A stretch of 34,286 nt of DNA from an uncultured bacterium (GCA_902775595.1 CACYNF010000019.1:1-34286), one strand, 5' to 3'. Shown: positions 9,829 to 19,116, counted from the stretch's first letter. Notes: generated by a model from the letters alone, not told the origin. Program-made: numbers and translations.

Positions 9829-10956
9829 ATGCTCTACTACCTTTCGCAGTATCTTGTCCGTTATTGGGGGCCGTTCCGCCTCCTGCAGTCGCACGCGCTC
9901 CTGCTCGCGGGAGGCACCGTAGCCGCGGCGCTTCTCGTGTGGCTTCTTCTGCCGCGCCTCTGGAAGCTTCTCCCGAAGGACCACGGCAAGGCGATACTGA
10001 AGGACATGGGCGGAATGCAGTCGCAGGGCAAGCCGACAGGCACTGGGCTTGTCGTGACGCTCGTCGCCCTCCCGGTGATCCTTGTCTTCGCCCCCCTCGC
10101 GTTCTGGGACCTGATGGCGGTCTTCGCGATGTACGCGGCGATGCTCTTCGGGTATCTCGACGACCGTTCGGCGGTGCCGTGGGGGGAGCTCAGGAAGGGC
10201 CTTCTCGATGCGGTCGTCTCCGGCGCGATAGCGCTTTTCATCTTCCTGGGCCACTCCGATGTCGTCAACGGTTCCCACGTGATGGTGGCGTGGCTTCCGT
10301 TCGTGAAGGGCGCTGCGGTGATGAACGACGTCGGAGTGTGGCTGATCCCGGGGTGGGTGTACATACCGCTCGCATCTGCCATACTCTGGTTCACGATGAA
10401 CGCGACGAACTGCTCTGACGGCGTCGATGGCCTCGCGGGAACGCTCACGGTCATCACGCTCGCGATGCTCGCGGTAATCCTCTACATCGTCGTCGGCTAC
10501 CGTCCGGTCGCGCACTACTTCCTGATCCCGGTCTACTCCGAGGCGGCGCGCTGGGCCATCGTCGTGATGATCGCGGCGGGCGCGTTCGGCGGCTATCTCT
10601 GGTACAATGCGGAGCCGTCGAAGGTGTTGATGGGAGACGCGGGGAGCCGCTTTCTCGGCATTCTTGTCGCGACGGCGTCGCTCATGACGGGCAATCCGCT
10701 TCTCGTCCTCTTCCTCTCGCCGATCGTGCTCGTCAACGGAGGCGGCGGGCTTGCTAAGCTCGTCCTTCTCAGGGTCGCGAAGCGGCTCGGGTTCCAGATC
10801 GGCGACGACAGCGTGATACGCAAGGTGCGCTTCCCGCTGCACGACCACTGCAAGAAGAACCTCGGCTGGTCGAACGCGCAGGTGTTGATGCGTTTCGTCC
10901 TTCTCCAGCTCGCGCTCGTGCCGATTCTGCTCGTGATCCTGATCAAGGTGCGCTGA
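9829..10956 (+). CDS. mraY: MraY-like phospho-N-acetylmuramoyl-pentapeptide transferase
   Basis: A 375-residue polytopic membrane protein with about ten hydrophobic helices, close to the usual 360 residues of MraY. It would transfer phospho-MurNAc-pentapeptide to undecaprenyl phosphate, making lipid I. Visible motifs: GKPTGTG (compare GTPTMGG), GYLDD, NCSDGVDGLAG (compare NLTDGLDGLA), AEPSKVLMGDAGS and PLHDHCKKNLGWSNAQVLMRF. The last block corresponds to the PLHHHxE signature of MraY, but the middle His is Asp. GDAGSRFLG leans towards the wider WecA/TagO superfamily, so another polyprenyl-phosphate sugar transferase is the main alternative. The nearby alr and UDP-sugar gene favour MraY. It starts five nt after the ATPase gene and ends the operon. 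Confidence 0.82.
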   Translation: MLYYLSQYLVRYWGPFRLLQSHALLLAGGTVAAALLVWLLLPRLWKLLPKDHGKAILKDMGGMQSQGKPTGTGLVVTLVALPVILVFAPLAFWDLMAVFAMYAAMLFGYLDDRSAVPWGELRKGLLDAVVSGAIALFIFLGHSDVVNGSHVMVAWLPFVKGAAVMNDVGVWLIPGWVYIPLASAILWFTMNATNCSDGVDGLAGTLTVITLAMLAVILYIVVGYRPVAHYFLIPVYSEAARWAIVVMIAAGAFGGYLWYNAEPSKVLMGDAGSRFLGILVATASLMTGNPLLVLFLSPIVLVNGGGGLAKLVLLRVAKRLGFQIGDDSVIRKVRFPLHDHCKKNLGWSNAQVLMRFVLLQLALVPILLVILIKVR

Positions 10957-10984
10957 CCATTCTGCCTTGGCCGCGTGGAACGTG

Positions 10985-11010
10985 CGGCAAAGCGCAGGGG
11001 CGCTTTGCCG
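10985..11010. other. Perfect 11-bp hairpin after mraY
   Basis: CGGCAAAGCGC (10985-10995), loop AGGG, GCGCTTTGCCG (11000-11010). The stem is perfect and starts 28 nt after the mraY stop, but no T run follows. It may mark a Rho-dependent or mRNA 3' end, or a protein-binding palindrome just upstream of the next promoter. Confidence 0.6.
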
Positions 11011-11051
11011 AGGATTGCCAAAACCCGCCCAGTTTGTGGTTGCCGCGTGAC

Positions 11052-11080
11052 TTGAAGTAAAATACGAAGTTTGCTATAAT
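11052..11080 (+). promoter_or_regulatory. Sigma-70-type promoter of the DUF2341/LamG gene
   Basis: TTGAAG (11052-11057), 17-bp spacer, TATAAT (11075-11080) preceded by TGC as an extended -10. It is the best complete promoter in the window. The transcript would start near 11087, giving about 30 nt of leader with a purine-rich AGGGGG ribosome binding site for the ATG at 11118. Confidence 0.75.
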
Positions 11081-11117
11081 TACACTTGTTATGATCAAAG
11101 CAAGGGGGAATTATAGC

Positions 11118-14100
11118 ATGAGAAGAACGATAGGGTATATGTGTTGTTTTGTGGCGGCGATGCTTGGCGCGTCGCTTTTCGCTTTGCCGGGGCCGTCGTC
11201 CGCCACGTTTGCCAAGGGTGCGAAGTTCACCGTCGCCGGTTACACGAACGAAAACGGAACGGCCCGGTCCGAGCCGCTCTCCGGCTTCCCGGTCCTCGTA
11301 CGCATCGCCGAAACCTCGCCGTCCGGGTTTTCCTACGACGACCTGCAGTCGAAGTCCACGGGCGACGACATCGCGTTCGTCGATATGGACGGCGCCGGGA
11401 TCCCCTTCGAGATCGATACGTGGAACACAAACGGCACGTCGCTCGTCTGGGTGCGGCTCCCGTCGATGACGAACGGCACGCAGTTCGTGATGTGCTGGGG
11501 CTCGGCCTCGTCCGGAAAGGCCGTCTGTAACGCCAACCCGTGGAGCGACTACACGGGCGTCTGGCACATGGGCGAGGAGACCACAGGTATTACGACAATC
11601 CACGACTCGACTACGAACGCGCTCGACGGGACGAGCGTCGCGACCTCCTCCTCGAAGACGGACGGCAAGGTCGGCCGGGCCCGGTTCATCACGTCGAACA
11701 CGAACAACAAGAGCGGCAAGCCCTACGACTCGGGCGTCACGGTCGACATGACGGACGACCCCGCCAAGCTCGCCGTCGTGGACGCGATTGTCCCGGAATT
11801 CACGGCGTCCTTCTGGGTGCGTCCGCAGAACAACGCCCAGTGGTGGTATTTCATCACCCGCAAGGCCGCCGATCTGAACCCCGGCTGGGGTCTCCAGAAC
11901 GGGGCCGAGGGGAACACGGCCTCGTTCAAGGTGTTCCGCGCCTACGGCTCGACCGAGACCGACTCGCAATGCATGAACCTGACGGGCGTGAACGGCCTCG
12001 CCAAGGGGACGTGGACGAAGATCGACGCGGTCTGGATGGCCGACAAGGCCTTCAAGCTCTACGTGAACGGCGCCCTCGCCAAGGAGGGGACGCTCGTGAA
12101 CGCCGCCGAGAACGGCAACCAGACGAAGCTCGGCATCGGCGGCTCGATGGCGCCGCCACCGCTCGACCAGAACCTTGGCGACAACCACAAGAACGGACGG
12201 GGCGTCTACGGCGACATGGACGAGGTGCGACTCGCCGCCGGCGCGGCGACGGCCGACCGGATCGCCGCGGACTACGCCACGCAGACGGACGAGAGCTTCC
12301 TGTCGGCCGGCATGGCGGAGCCCTACGGAGAGACCGACGATCCATTCGCGGTTGTCCAGGTGTCGGGCGTCGCCTACACGAACGCGACGGTTACGGTGAC
12401 GGTCGTCAAGCGGGGCGGAACGGCGACGACGGCTGACGTGACGGTGGAGCTCTCCGAATCGAACGACTTCTCTTCGCCGGTCTGGACGACACAATACACC
12501 GTCAATACGGACAACGACGTCCGCGACTTTGATCCGACAGGCCTTGCGTTCGGGGTGACATATTATGTCCGTGCCGTCATCTCGAATGACGTGGACACGG
12601 TCCTGACGACGCCGACGGTCTCGTTCACTACGCTCGTGCCCGGTGCGCCGTCTGGCACGGCAACGTTCTACGAACGCGGCTTCACGACGCTTTCCGCGAT
12701 GGCGACAGTGACGGACTTCGGCATCGGCGCTGCGTCCGCGACGATGCGCCTGGAGGCGTCGACGGACGCGGACTTCGCGACGCTCGTCGCGGGGGACGAG
12801 ACGAGCGCGACGGCCGATGTTGCGGCGGACCTGTCGGTTCGGGGTCTCGCGCCCGGAACGACGTACCATCTGCGCGTGCGCATCCGCAACGACTGGGGTT
12901 TCGAGATATTCCTTCCGCTGCCGTCCGTCGCCACCCCTGCGGTTCCGCTGGAATCGACGGGCATCGGCTATACCTGGTCTCCCGATGGCTCGACCATCGA
13001 TTTCACGTTCGGCGTAAGCGCGGTCTACGACAGCGCGACGTGCACGGCCGAGCTCTCCTACGGCGGCGTGCCGCAAGGGTCGCGCACGTTCTCCCTGCCG
13101 GGGTCGCTGACGTGGCCGGGCGTCGCGGCGGCTTCCGCGGCTCAGCCGGTCACCGTGAACGTGACAGCCATCGTGGATGGCGCGACCTACACGCACACCT
13201 GGGCCGTGACCGTCTCCCCCGGCTCGCACGCCTACGCCGTCTCCTCGCTGGCCGAGCTTTCCTCGCTTGCGCTCCACGTCGGCGATACCTTGACGCTGCC
13301 CGCCCTCGCCAGGGCGGATGACCGCTATGTCGCCATGGACATTCGCTCGTTCTCGTTAGGCGAGGACGGGCGGACGCTCAAAGCGCTCGAACCCGGATTC
13401 TCCGCCGTCGTGTCGATTACCCGCGACGTCGAAAACGACTCCTACGCAATCGTCGGCCGCGCGCTCGCCGTCTGCATCCCCGAGGTCGCGGGCTCCGGCC
13501 GCGTGTTCTTCGCCAAGCCCGGCGCCAAGATGAACTGGGAAGACACATCCAAGTGGACTAACGTCACGGATCCATCGGCAGAAGCCGACTATCCGCATCT
13601 CGCGGGCGACGTCGCCATGGCCGCGCTTCCCGACAACCAGCTCATCCTCAACGCCGACGCTACCGTCGCCGAACTCTACCTCGGCCCGGACGAGGATCAC
13701 CTGCACTCCGGCGGGGCGCAGCGCCTCACGGGCAAGAACGCCGCAACGCTCACGTTCGCCCGTCCGTCCGGCAAGCCAGGCCTCCTGCGCTTCACCGGAA
13801 TGCTCCGCGTCGACACCCCGGCGGTCACGAACGGCTTCAACCGGTTCGCGATCGGCGGCGGCGACGGCAATTCCACGTCGACCGGCCTTGGGATCGAGAT
13901 GCCTGGCGGGCTGGAGTTCGACTGCGGCGCCTGGCCGGACTACACGGACACGGCGATCCGCAACACTTTTGCGCGCGCGCGCTACTGGGTCAGCGACAGC
14001 ATGCGCTTCTGGAACATCCCCGCTGGCAAGACGCTCCGCATCTCCAACACTAACGGCCGGAAGATGGAGGGCGACTCCCAGGACGGCAACGCCAACTTCA

Positions 14101-15710
14101 ACTGGTCGAGCGGAAGCCAGGTGACGGGCGAGGGCACCTTCTTCTATGACGCCGCGTCCAGCATCCTCTCCAAGGGAATGTTCCGCACGTTCCGGGGCAT
14201 CGTCAAGGTCGCGAACAAGCAGGCCTACGATAACTTCGGCCCCGGCGATCGCGGCGGCGGCTTTAAGTTCCGGCCGGAGGGCTACACTTCTTCGTCGGCC
14301 AAGGTCGCCGAGGACGCCACGCTCCTCCTCGAGGGCGACTCTAGCGGAAGCGCCGGCTCGTCCTTCGGCGTCGTGAACGCCGGTCACACGCACGGATTCG
14401 GCTCGTGGGGCCGCGCCATCAACGCCTATCCGGCCAAGAGGTGGGTCCTTGACGGCGGCTACATCTACCAGACCCATGTTGGGAGCACCGACGTCAGCTG
14501 GCGCGAAGACGGAACGACGAACTCGCCGCCAGTCTGCATCCCCAACGGCGCCGGAACGCTCTGCGTGTCGAACGGCTTCAACTACGTGAAGCTCTCCCAG
14601 AATAGCGACGAGAAAATACCGACCAACTCCCTCGTGTTCGCGGCCCTCGAGCACGCGGGCGACGGCGTCCTCCTCGTCCGGTCGGACCGGCTCTTCAATT
14701 CCTACCAGAACTCCGGCTGGCGCGACCGCGCCGTCCTCGGCGGCTTCCACGACCACGCCATCGGCGGCACGGGCAGGGCGGTCGCTCGACATGGTGGCGA
14801 AAGTGTCCGGACCAACTACCTGGAATCCACGGCCCCTATCGTTCCGTGGATCGTCGCCCCCGTCCAAGCCGACAACAGCCTCTACTTCCCCGGCGCGGAC
14901 GACGACACGGACGAACTCGTTCTGGCCGGCGCCACGAAGTCGGCGGTCCTGGACGAAGTCCTCGACCCGACGGAGAATATCCGCGTTGATGGCACGACGA
15001 TCGCTATCTCGGCCGACCGGACGGTGAATTCGCTCGTCCTCGTCAACAACCGAACCGCCGGCAAGAACCTGGGCGCGGGCCGGACGCTTACGATAACGGC
15101 GGGCGGCCTCATCATCGGCAACGGGAACTACAACAACACGGCCTACATCGGCGACGAGGACGGCTACAACGCCGGAACGGCCGGAACGCTCGTTTTTTCG
15201 AACAAGGCCTACATCTTCGACGCGGTGGTCAAGGACGACAAGAACTACCATCCCGAAATCTGGGCGAAGATCGTCGCGCCCGGCGGCGCGGTGTTCTCCG
15301 GCCTTGGAGACCTGCACCTCGGCGGCGATCAGACCGGCATCGACGACCACATAGCCGTGAACGGAACGGACATCCGGCTCGGCACCGAGACGACGGGCTG
15401 CCAGATCGATGTCCCGGTGCACATACACGGCGCCTTCGCTCGGCTCCGCATCGAGAAGCAGGGATCATTCTGCAGACAGAATCTCTACTTCTGGGATCAT
15501 GCGACGCCCGGCTCGAAGTTCATCCCAGCGGAAGGGACGGAGGAAGTCGTCAACAAGCTCTATGTCAATGGCGTGAATATGCCGCGCGGCACATACGGCG
15601 CGACCGGTTCCGGTGCGCAGTTCATTGACGACGATCACTTCTCCGGAACCGGAGTTGCTCGTGTCATCAGGGATGACCTCGCCAATCCGCTGATACTGCG
15701 TGTTCGCTGA
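11118..15710 (+). CDS. Giant secreted protein: DUF2341, LamG, fibronectin-like and beta-helix regions
   Basis: 1530 residues. An N-terminal signal peptide (MRRTIGYMCCFVAAMLGASLFA) is followed by a DUF2341 domain (about 30-135; GFPVLVRIAE, DIAFVDMDG, WVRLPSMTNGTQFVMCWG) and a LamG/concanavalin-like domain (about 141-404; WHMGE, SFWVRPQ, FKLYVNGALAKEG, MDEVRLA). Next come two or three fibronectin-like segments (about 405-700; FGVTYYVRAVISND and GLAPGTTYHLRVRIRND). The last 700 residues are rich in Gly, Asn and Thr with repeated short strands, as in autotransporter passenger beta-helices. It ends in LILRVR. The role is probably surface carbohydrate binding or adhesion. An ATG at 11091 could start a nine-residue longer form, but 11118 has the ribosome binding site and places the signal peptide first. 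No outer-membrane autotransporter barrel is seen. Confidence 0.85.
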   Translation: MRRTIGYMCCFVAAMLGASLFALPGPSSATFAKGAKFTVAGYTNENGTARSEPLSGFPVLVRIAETSPSGFSYDDLQSKSTGDDIAFVDMDGAGIPFEIDTWNTNGTSLVWVRLPSMTNGTQFVMCWGSASSGKAVCNANPWSDYTGVWHMGEETTGITTIHDSTTNALDGTSVATSSSKTDGKVGRARFITSNTNNKSGKPYDSGVTVDMTDDPAKLAVVDAIVPEFTASFWVRPQNNAQWWYFITRKAADLNPGWGLQNGAEGNTASFKVFRAYGSTETDSQCMNLTGVNGLAKGTWTKIDAVWMADKAFKLYVNGALAKEGTLVNAAENGNQTKLGIGGSMAPPPLDQNLGDNHKNGRGVYGDMDEVRLAAGAATADRIAADYATQTDESFLSAGMAEPYGETDDPFAVVQVSGVAYTNATVTVTVVKRGGTATTADVTVELSESNDFSSPVWTTQYTVNTDNDVRDFDPTGLAFGVTYYVRAVISNDVDTVLTTPTVSFTTLVPGAPSGTATFYERGFTTLSAMATVTDFGIGAASATMRLEASTDADFATLVAGDETSATADVAADLSVRGLAPGTTYHLRVRIRNDWGFEIFLPLPSVATPAVPLESTGIGYTWSPDGSTIDFTFGVSAVYDSATCTAELSYGGVPQGSRTFSLPGSLTWPGVAAASAAQPVTVNVTAIVDGATYTHTWAVTVSPGSHAYAVSSLAELSSLALHVGDTLTLPALARADDRYVAMDIRSFSLGEDGRTLKALEPGFSAVVSITRDVENDSYAIVGRALAVCIPEVAGSGRVFFAKPGAKMNWEDTSKWTNVTDPSAEADYPHLAGDVAMAALPDNQLILNADATVAELYLGPDEDHLHSGGAQRLTGKNAATLTFARPSGKPGLLRFTGMLRVDTPAVTNGFNRFAIGGGDGNSTSTGLGIEMPGGLEFDCGAWPDYTDTAIRNTFARARYWVSDSMRFWNIPAGKTLRISNTNGRKMEGDSQDGNANFNWSSGSQVTGEGTFFYDAASSILSKGMFRTFRGIVKVANKQAYDNFGPGDRGGGFKFRPEGYTSSSAKVAEDATLLLEGDSSGSAGSSFGVVNAGHTHGFGSWGRAINAYPAKRWVLDGGYIYQTHVGSTDVSWREDGTTNSPPVCIPNGAGTLCVSNGFNYVKLSQNSDEKIPTNSLVFAALEHAGDGVLLVRSDRLFNSYQNSGWRDRAVLGGFHDHAIGGTGRAVARHGGESVRTNYLESTAPIVPWIVAPVQADNSLYFPGADDDTDELVLAGATKSAVLDEVLDPTENIRVDGTTIAISADRTVNSLVLVNNRTAGKNLGAGRTLTITAGGLIIGNGNYNNTAYIGDEDGYNAGTAGTLVFSNKAYIFDAVVKDDKNYHPEIWAKIVAPGGAVFSGLGDLHLGGDQTGIDDHIAVNGTDIRLGTETTGCQIDVPVHIHGAFARLRIEKQGSFCRQNLYFWDHATPGSKFIPAEGTEEVVNKLYVNGVNMPRGTYGATGSGAQFIDDDHFSGTGVARVIRDDLANPLILRVR

Positions 15711-15801
15711 AAGAAATCCTGTGCGGGACAAACAGCGGCCAAAGGCCAACACCCTTGCATGATGATGTGCAGATAGATACGGCAGAGAGAATGGAGGCAC
15801 T

Positions 15802-17658
15802 ATGCAGGACTACATCTATTCCGCGCTCTCCAGTGTCGCGATCGTCATCCATCTGATCATCAACTACGATCTGATCCTGGGCCGGGATCTGAAGGCGGAG
15901 AACAACAGGCGATATCGCGGCTTTCTGATCGGCATTCTCGTCTACTACATATCGGACACGGCCTGGGGTGTGCTTGCTGGACTTGGCTGGACGAAAATGC
16001 TGTACGCCGACACCGTGGTGTACTTTCTCGCCCTTGCCGCGTTCAACTTCAAGTGGGAGATGTTCGTCGTTTCGCATCTCCGGCTTGAAGGCCGGACGGC
16101 AAGGGTGCTGACCTGGATCGGGTATGTGTTCGTTGCCTCCAACGTCGTGATGCTGGCGGCCAACTTCTTCAACAACTGTTATTTCTATTTCGACGGGCAG
16201 GGGAACTATGTGGCCGGCAAATGGCGCTTTCTCATTTTCATCTGGCTGTTCTGCTTCAACATGATGCTTGCGGCCTTCGCGTTCGCCAAGGCCGTCGCCA
16301 GCAGCGGCATTCCGCGAAGGCAGAACCTGCTGGTGGTCCTGTTCGGATTGACCATGACGTCCGCCATCGCCGTACAGGTCGCGTGGCCGCTCCTGCCGTT
16401 CACGGCGCTTGGCTGCCTCATCGGCACGTGCTTCTTCCACATCTTCGTCGTCGAAGAGGAACGCGACAGGCTGCGCAAGGCCGTCATAGAGCACGATCAG
16501 GCGGTCAAGCACATGGCCGAACTCGAGAAGGCGCTTGAGCGCGCCAGAACCGCCGAAGAGTCGCGAAACAGGTTCTTCAGCATCGTTAGCCACGACATCC
16601 GCACGCCGCTGAATGCGATTCTCGGCTACTCCGACCTTCTCCAGAACGGAATCGACGACAAGCACGGGCGGGACGAGGCGCTCATGTCCATCCGCGCGAG
16701 CGGCACCGCGCTTCTGCAGCTTGTAAACGACGTCCTGGACCTGTCGAGGATGGATTCGGGCAAAATGGCGTTCGTGCCCGTGGCAGTCAGGCTTGACAAG
16801 CTGACGGACGAAGTCTTCGCGTCGTTCCACCTGGCTGCGTCTGGCAAGGGGCTCTCGCTCGTCAACAAGACGGCGGGCGCGCCGGTCGTCATGATCGACG
16901 AACACAGGTGCCGGCAGATACTTTTCAATCTCATCGGCAACGCAGTCAAGTTCACCGACAAGGGGAATGTGACGGTTTTCGCTTCCGACGACGGCTCCAG
17001 ACTTACCCTAGGCGTCTCCGACACGGGATGCGGCATCCCGCCCGACATGCAGACGCGCGTTCTCGATCCGTTCGTCCAGGTGATAGACCCGAGCCATTCA
17101 CTCGACAGGGCGAACGGAACCGGTCTTGGGCTGTCGATCTGCAAGCGGCTTGTCGAGGCGATGGGCGGAGAGATCCTTGTCGAAAGCGCGGTCGGGAAGG
17201 GCTCGACGTTCACAATCCGCGTTCCGTGCGCGGTGGCAGTCGAGGCGAAGGCGGAAGCCGTCGCGGAGCCGAAGCATGTCGTGGATCCGATGACGCTGCC
17301 GAAGCGCGTCCTTGTAGTCGACGACTCCGCGACTAACCGGCTTGTCCTTAAGGCGCTCCTGAAGAGGGCCGGCGTCGCCTCCGTCGACTTCGCCTGCGAC
17401 GGAGCCGAGGCCTTTGACGCGCTCGACGCGGCTGTGAAGGCGGGTGCACCGTACGACATTGTCTTCACTGATTTCTGGATGCCGAACATGAACGGCATGG
17501 AGCTCATCGAGAAGCTTCGCGCCGACCCGCGTTTTGCCGTTCTTCCCGTCTATGCGGTGACCGCCGATGCGGAATACCGAAACGACCTCAGGTCTGATCT
17601 CTTTACCGGTGTTCTTCTCAAGCCGATGACGTTCGACGTCCTCACGTCGATTCTGTAG
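15802..17658 (+). CDS. Membrane hybrid sensor histidine kinase with C-terminal receiver domain
   Basis: 618 residues. About six hydrophobic helices fill residues 1-220 and form an unrecognised membrane sensor. A short coiled coil (EEERDRLRKAVIEHD to ERARTAEES) leads to HisKA with SHDIRTPLNAILGYSDLL (phospho-acceptor His264). HATPase motifs follow: NLIGNAVKF (N), DTGCGIPP (G1) and GTGLGLSICKRLVEAMGG (G2). The receiver domain spans about 495-618 with VVDDSATNR, phospho-acceptor Asp557 in VFTDFWMPNMNG, and the conserved Lys in LLKPM. No output domain, Hpt domain or partner regulator is adjacent, so the target is unknown. GGAGG upstream of the ATG fixes the start. The gene stands alone between the giant secreted protein and purB and is closed by a terminator. 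Confidence 0.93.
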   Translation: MQDYIYSALSSVAIVIHLIINYDLILGRDLKAENNRRYRGFLIGILVYYISDTAWGVLAGLGWTKMLYADTVVYFLALAAFNFKWEMFVVSHLRLEGRTARVLTWIGYVFVASNVVMLAANFFNNCYFYFDGQGNYVAGKWRFLIFIWLFCFNMMLAAFAFAKAVASSGIPRRQNLLVVLFGLTMTSAIAVQVAWPLLPFTALGCLIGTCFFHIFVVEEERDRLRKAVIEHDQAVKHMAELEKALERARTAEESRNRFFSIVSHDIRTPLNAILGYSDLLQNGIDDKHGRDEALMSIRASGTALLQLVNDVLDLSRMDSGKMAFVPVAVRLDKLTDEVFASFHLAASGKGLSLVNKTAGAPVVMIDEHRCRQILFNLIGNAVKFTDKGNVTVFASDDGSRLTLGVSDTGCGIPPDMQTRVLDPFVQVIDPSHSLDRANGTGLGLSICKRLVEAMGGEILVESAVGKGSTFTIRVPCAVAVEAKAEAVAEPKHVVDPMTLPKRVLVVDDSATNRLVLKALLKRAGVASVDFACDGAEAFDALDAAVKAGAPYDIVFTDFWMPNMNGMELIEKLRADPRFAVLPVYAVTADAEYRNDLRSDLFTGVLLKPMTFDVLTSIL

Positions 17659-17701
17659 CCGGCACCAGAACATCGCCCCTCATGCAAGTTGCGGATGCGC
17701 G

Positions 17702-17727
17702 CCTGTCTGACGCGCGGACGGGTTTTT
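17702..17727 (+). terminator. Intrinsic terminator of the histidine kinase gene
   Basis: CCTGTC (17702-17707), nine-base loop, GACGGG (17717-17722) with one G-U pair, then TTTTT (17723-17727). The T run is also the 5' flank of the purB promoter box. Confidence 0.65.
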
Positions 17728-17735
17728 GGTATAAT
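17727..17735 (+). promoter_or_regulatory. Extended -10 promoter of purB, near-leaderless
   Basis: TGGTATAAT with TATAAT at 17730-17735, nine nt before the ATG at 17745. The predicted leader is 0-3 nt with no ribosome binding site. It directly abuts the terminator of the preceding gene. Confidence 0.75.
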
Positions 17736-17744
17736 ACGCGAGTT

Positions 17745-19106
17745 ATGACATTCGACACACTTACGGCAATATCCCCGATCGACGGGCGCTACGCGAACAA
17801 GTGCCCTGAACTTAAGGAGGTCTTTTCGGAGTACGGCCTCATCAGGCGACGCGTCCTCGTGGAGTGCACGTGGCTCGAGGCGCTGTGCGACGCGAAGGAG
17901 ATCAAGGAGTGCAAGCCGCTCTCCGCCAGGGAGCGCAAGGCGCTTCGCGCGATTGCGTCCGAGTTCTCCGTCGCCGACGCGCAGCGCGTCAAGGACATCG
18001 AGAAAACGACGAACCACGACGTGAAGGCGGTCGAGTACTTCCTCAAGGAGAAGGTGAAGGGAACTTCGCTTGAGAAGCGCGGCGAGTTCATCCACTTCGC
18101 CTGCACGAGCGAGGACATCAACAACATGTCGCACGCGCTGATGCTCCGCGACGGCAAGAAGGTCCTGCGCGCGGCGATGGACGAGATGACGGCGAAGATC
18201 GCGGCGATGGCGAAGGAATGGGCGAAGGTTCCGATGCTCGCGCACACGCACGGCCAGCCCGCGTCGCCTACGACCGTCGGCAAGGAGCTTGCCGTCGCGA
18301 CGGCCCGCTTGAGGCGCCAGGCCGCCGAGATCGACCGTCTCGTCATGCCCGCGAAGATGAACGGCGCGGTCGGCAACTTCAACGCGCACCTCTCGGCGTA
18401 TCCGAAGACCGACTGGGAGAAGCTTTCCAGGAAGGTCATCGAGTCGCTTGGCCTTCGCCAGAACCGCCTCACCACGCAGATCGAGTCGCACGACGGTATC
18501 GCCGAGCTCTTCGACGCGCTCTGCCGCTGGAACTCCGTGCTTCTCGACTTCGACCGCGACATCTGGATGTACGTCTCGATGGGCTACTTCAAGCAGCGCA
18601 CGATAAAGGGCGAGATCGGCTCGTCGACGATGCCGCACAAGGTGAACCCGATCGACTTCGAGAACTCCGAGGGCAACCTCGGACTTGCGAACGCAGTCCT
18701 CGGGTTCATGGCGAGGAAGCTCGCGATCTCCCGCATGCAACGCGACCTCACCGACTCGACGACCCTGCGCAACATGGGCGTCGGCTTTGGCTACACGCTT
18801 ATCGCCATTCGCTCGACCCAGAAGGGGCTCGGCAAGCTCGAGCTCAACGAGGCCCGTCTCGCCGAAGACCTCGACCACAACTGGGAGGTGCTCGCCGAGC
18901 CGATCCAGACCGTCATGCGCAAGGTCGGGATGGACCGTCCCTACGAGCGGCTCAAGGAGCTCACCCGCGGCCGCCGCGTGACGGCCGAGATAATGCGCGA
19001 CTTCATAGCGGCGCTTCCGCTCCCGAAGGAGGACAGGTCGCGCCTTCTCAAGCTAACGCCCGCGACGTACATAGGGCTCGCCGCGAAGCTCGCGCGTCTC
19101 GCATAA
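17745..19106 (+). CDS. purB: Adenylosuccinate lyase
   Basis: 453 residues; a cytoplasmic homotetrameric enzyme of purine synthesis. It releases fumarate from SAICAR and from adenylosuccinate. The N-terminus LTAISPIDGRYANK and FSEYGLIRRRVLVE are the E. coli-like PurB type. HFACTSEDINN, AHTHGQPASPTTVGKELA and the fumarase/aspartase superfamily signature GSSTMPHKVNPIDFENSEGN (with the catalytic loop Ser) are intact. The start at 17745 follows the promoter by nine nt and matches the family N-terminus; an upstream ATG at 17682 lies before the promoter and is discarded. gltS follows after 10 nt and the kinase gene overlaps gltS, so the three probably form one transcript. Confidence 0.96.
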   Translation: MTFDTLTAISPIDGRYANKCPELKEVFSEYGLIRRRVLVECTWLEALCDAKEIKECKPLSARERKALRAIASEFSVADAQRVKDIEKTTNHDVKAVEYFLKEKVKGTSLEKRGEFIHFACTSEDINNMSHALMLRDGKKVLRAAMDEMTAKIAAMAKEWAKVPMLAHTHGQPASPTTVGKELAVATARLRRQAAEIDRLVMPAKMNGAVGNFNAHLSAYPKTDWEKLSRKVIESLGLRQNRLTTQIESHDGIAELFDALCRWNSVLLDFDRDIWMYVSMGYFKQRTIKGEIGSSTMPHKVNPIDFENSEGNLGLANAVLGFMARKLAISRMQRDLTDSTTLRNMGVGFGYTLIAIRSTQKGLGKLELNEARLAEDLDHNWEVLAEPIQTVMRKVGMDRPYERLKELTRGRRVTAEIMRDFIAALPLPKEDRSRLLKLTPATYIGLAAKLARLA

Positions 19107-19116
19107 AGGGCGCGCG

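Noticed and set aside
11091..11117. Alternative ATG for the DUF2341/LamG protein
   Set aside because: It lies about 10 nt from the -10 box and could be near-leaderless, but the AGGGGG site and the signal peptide favour 11118.
10593..13277. 894-codon minus-strand open frame
   Set aside because: Antisense to mraY and the DUF2341/LamG gene; Arg/His-rich shadow with no motif.
13356..15428. 690-codon minus-strand open frame
   Set aside because: Antisense shadow of the giant secreted protein's beta-helix region.
15711..15801. Promoter-like TTGCAT before the histidine kinase gene
   Set aside because: The only AT-rich -10 candidate is about 13 bp away, too close; no promoter called.
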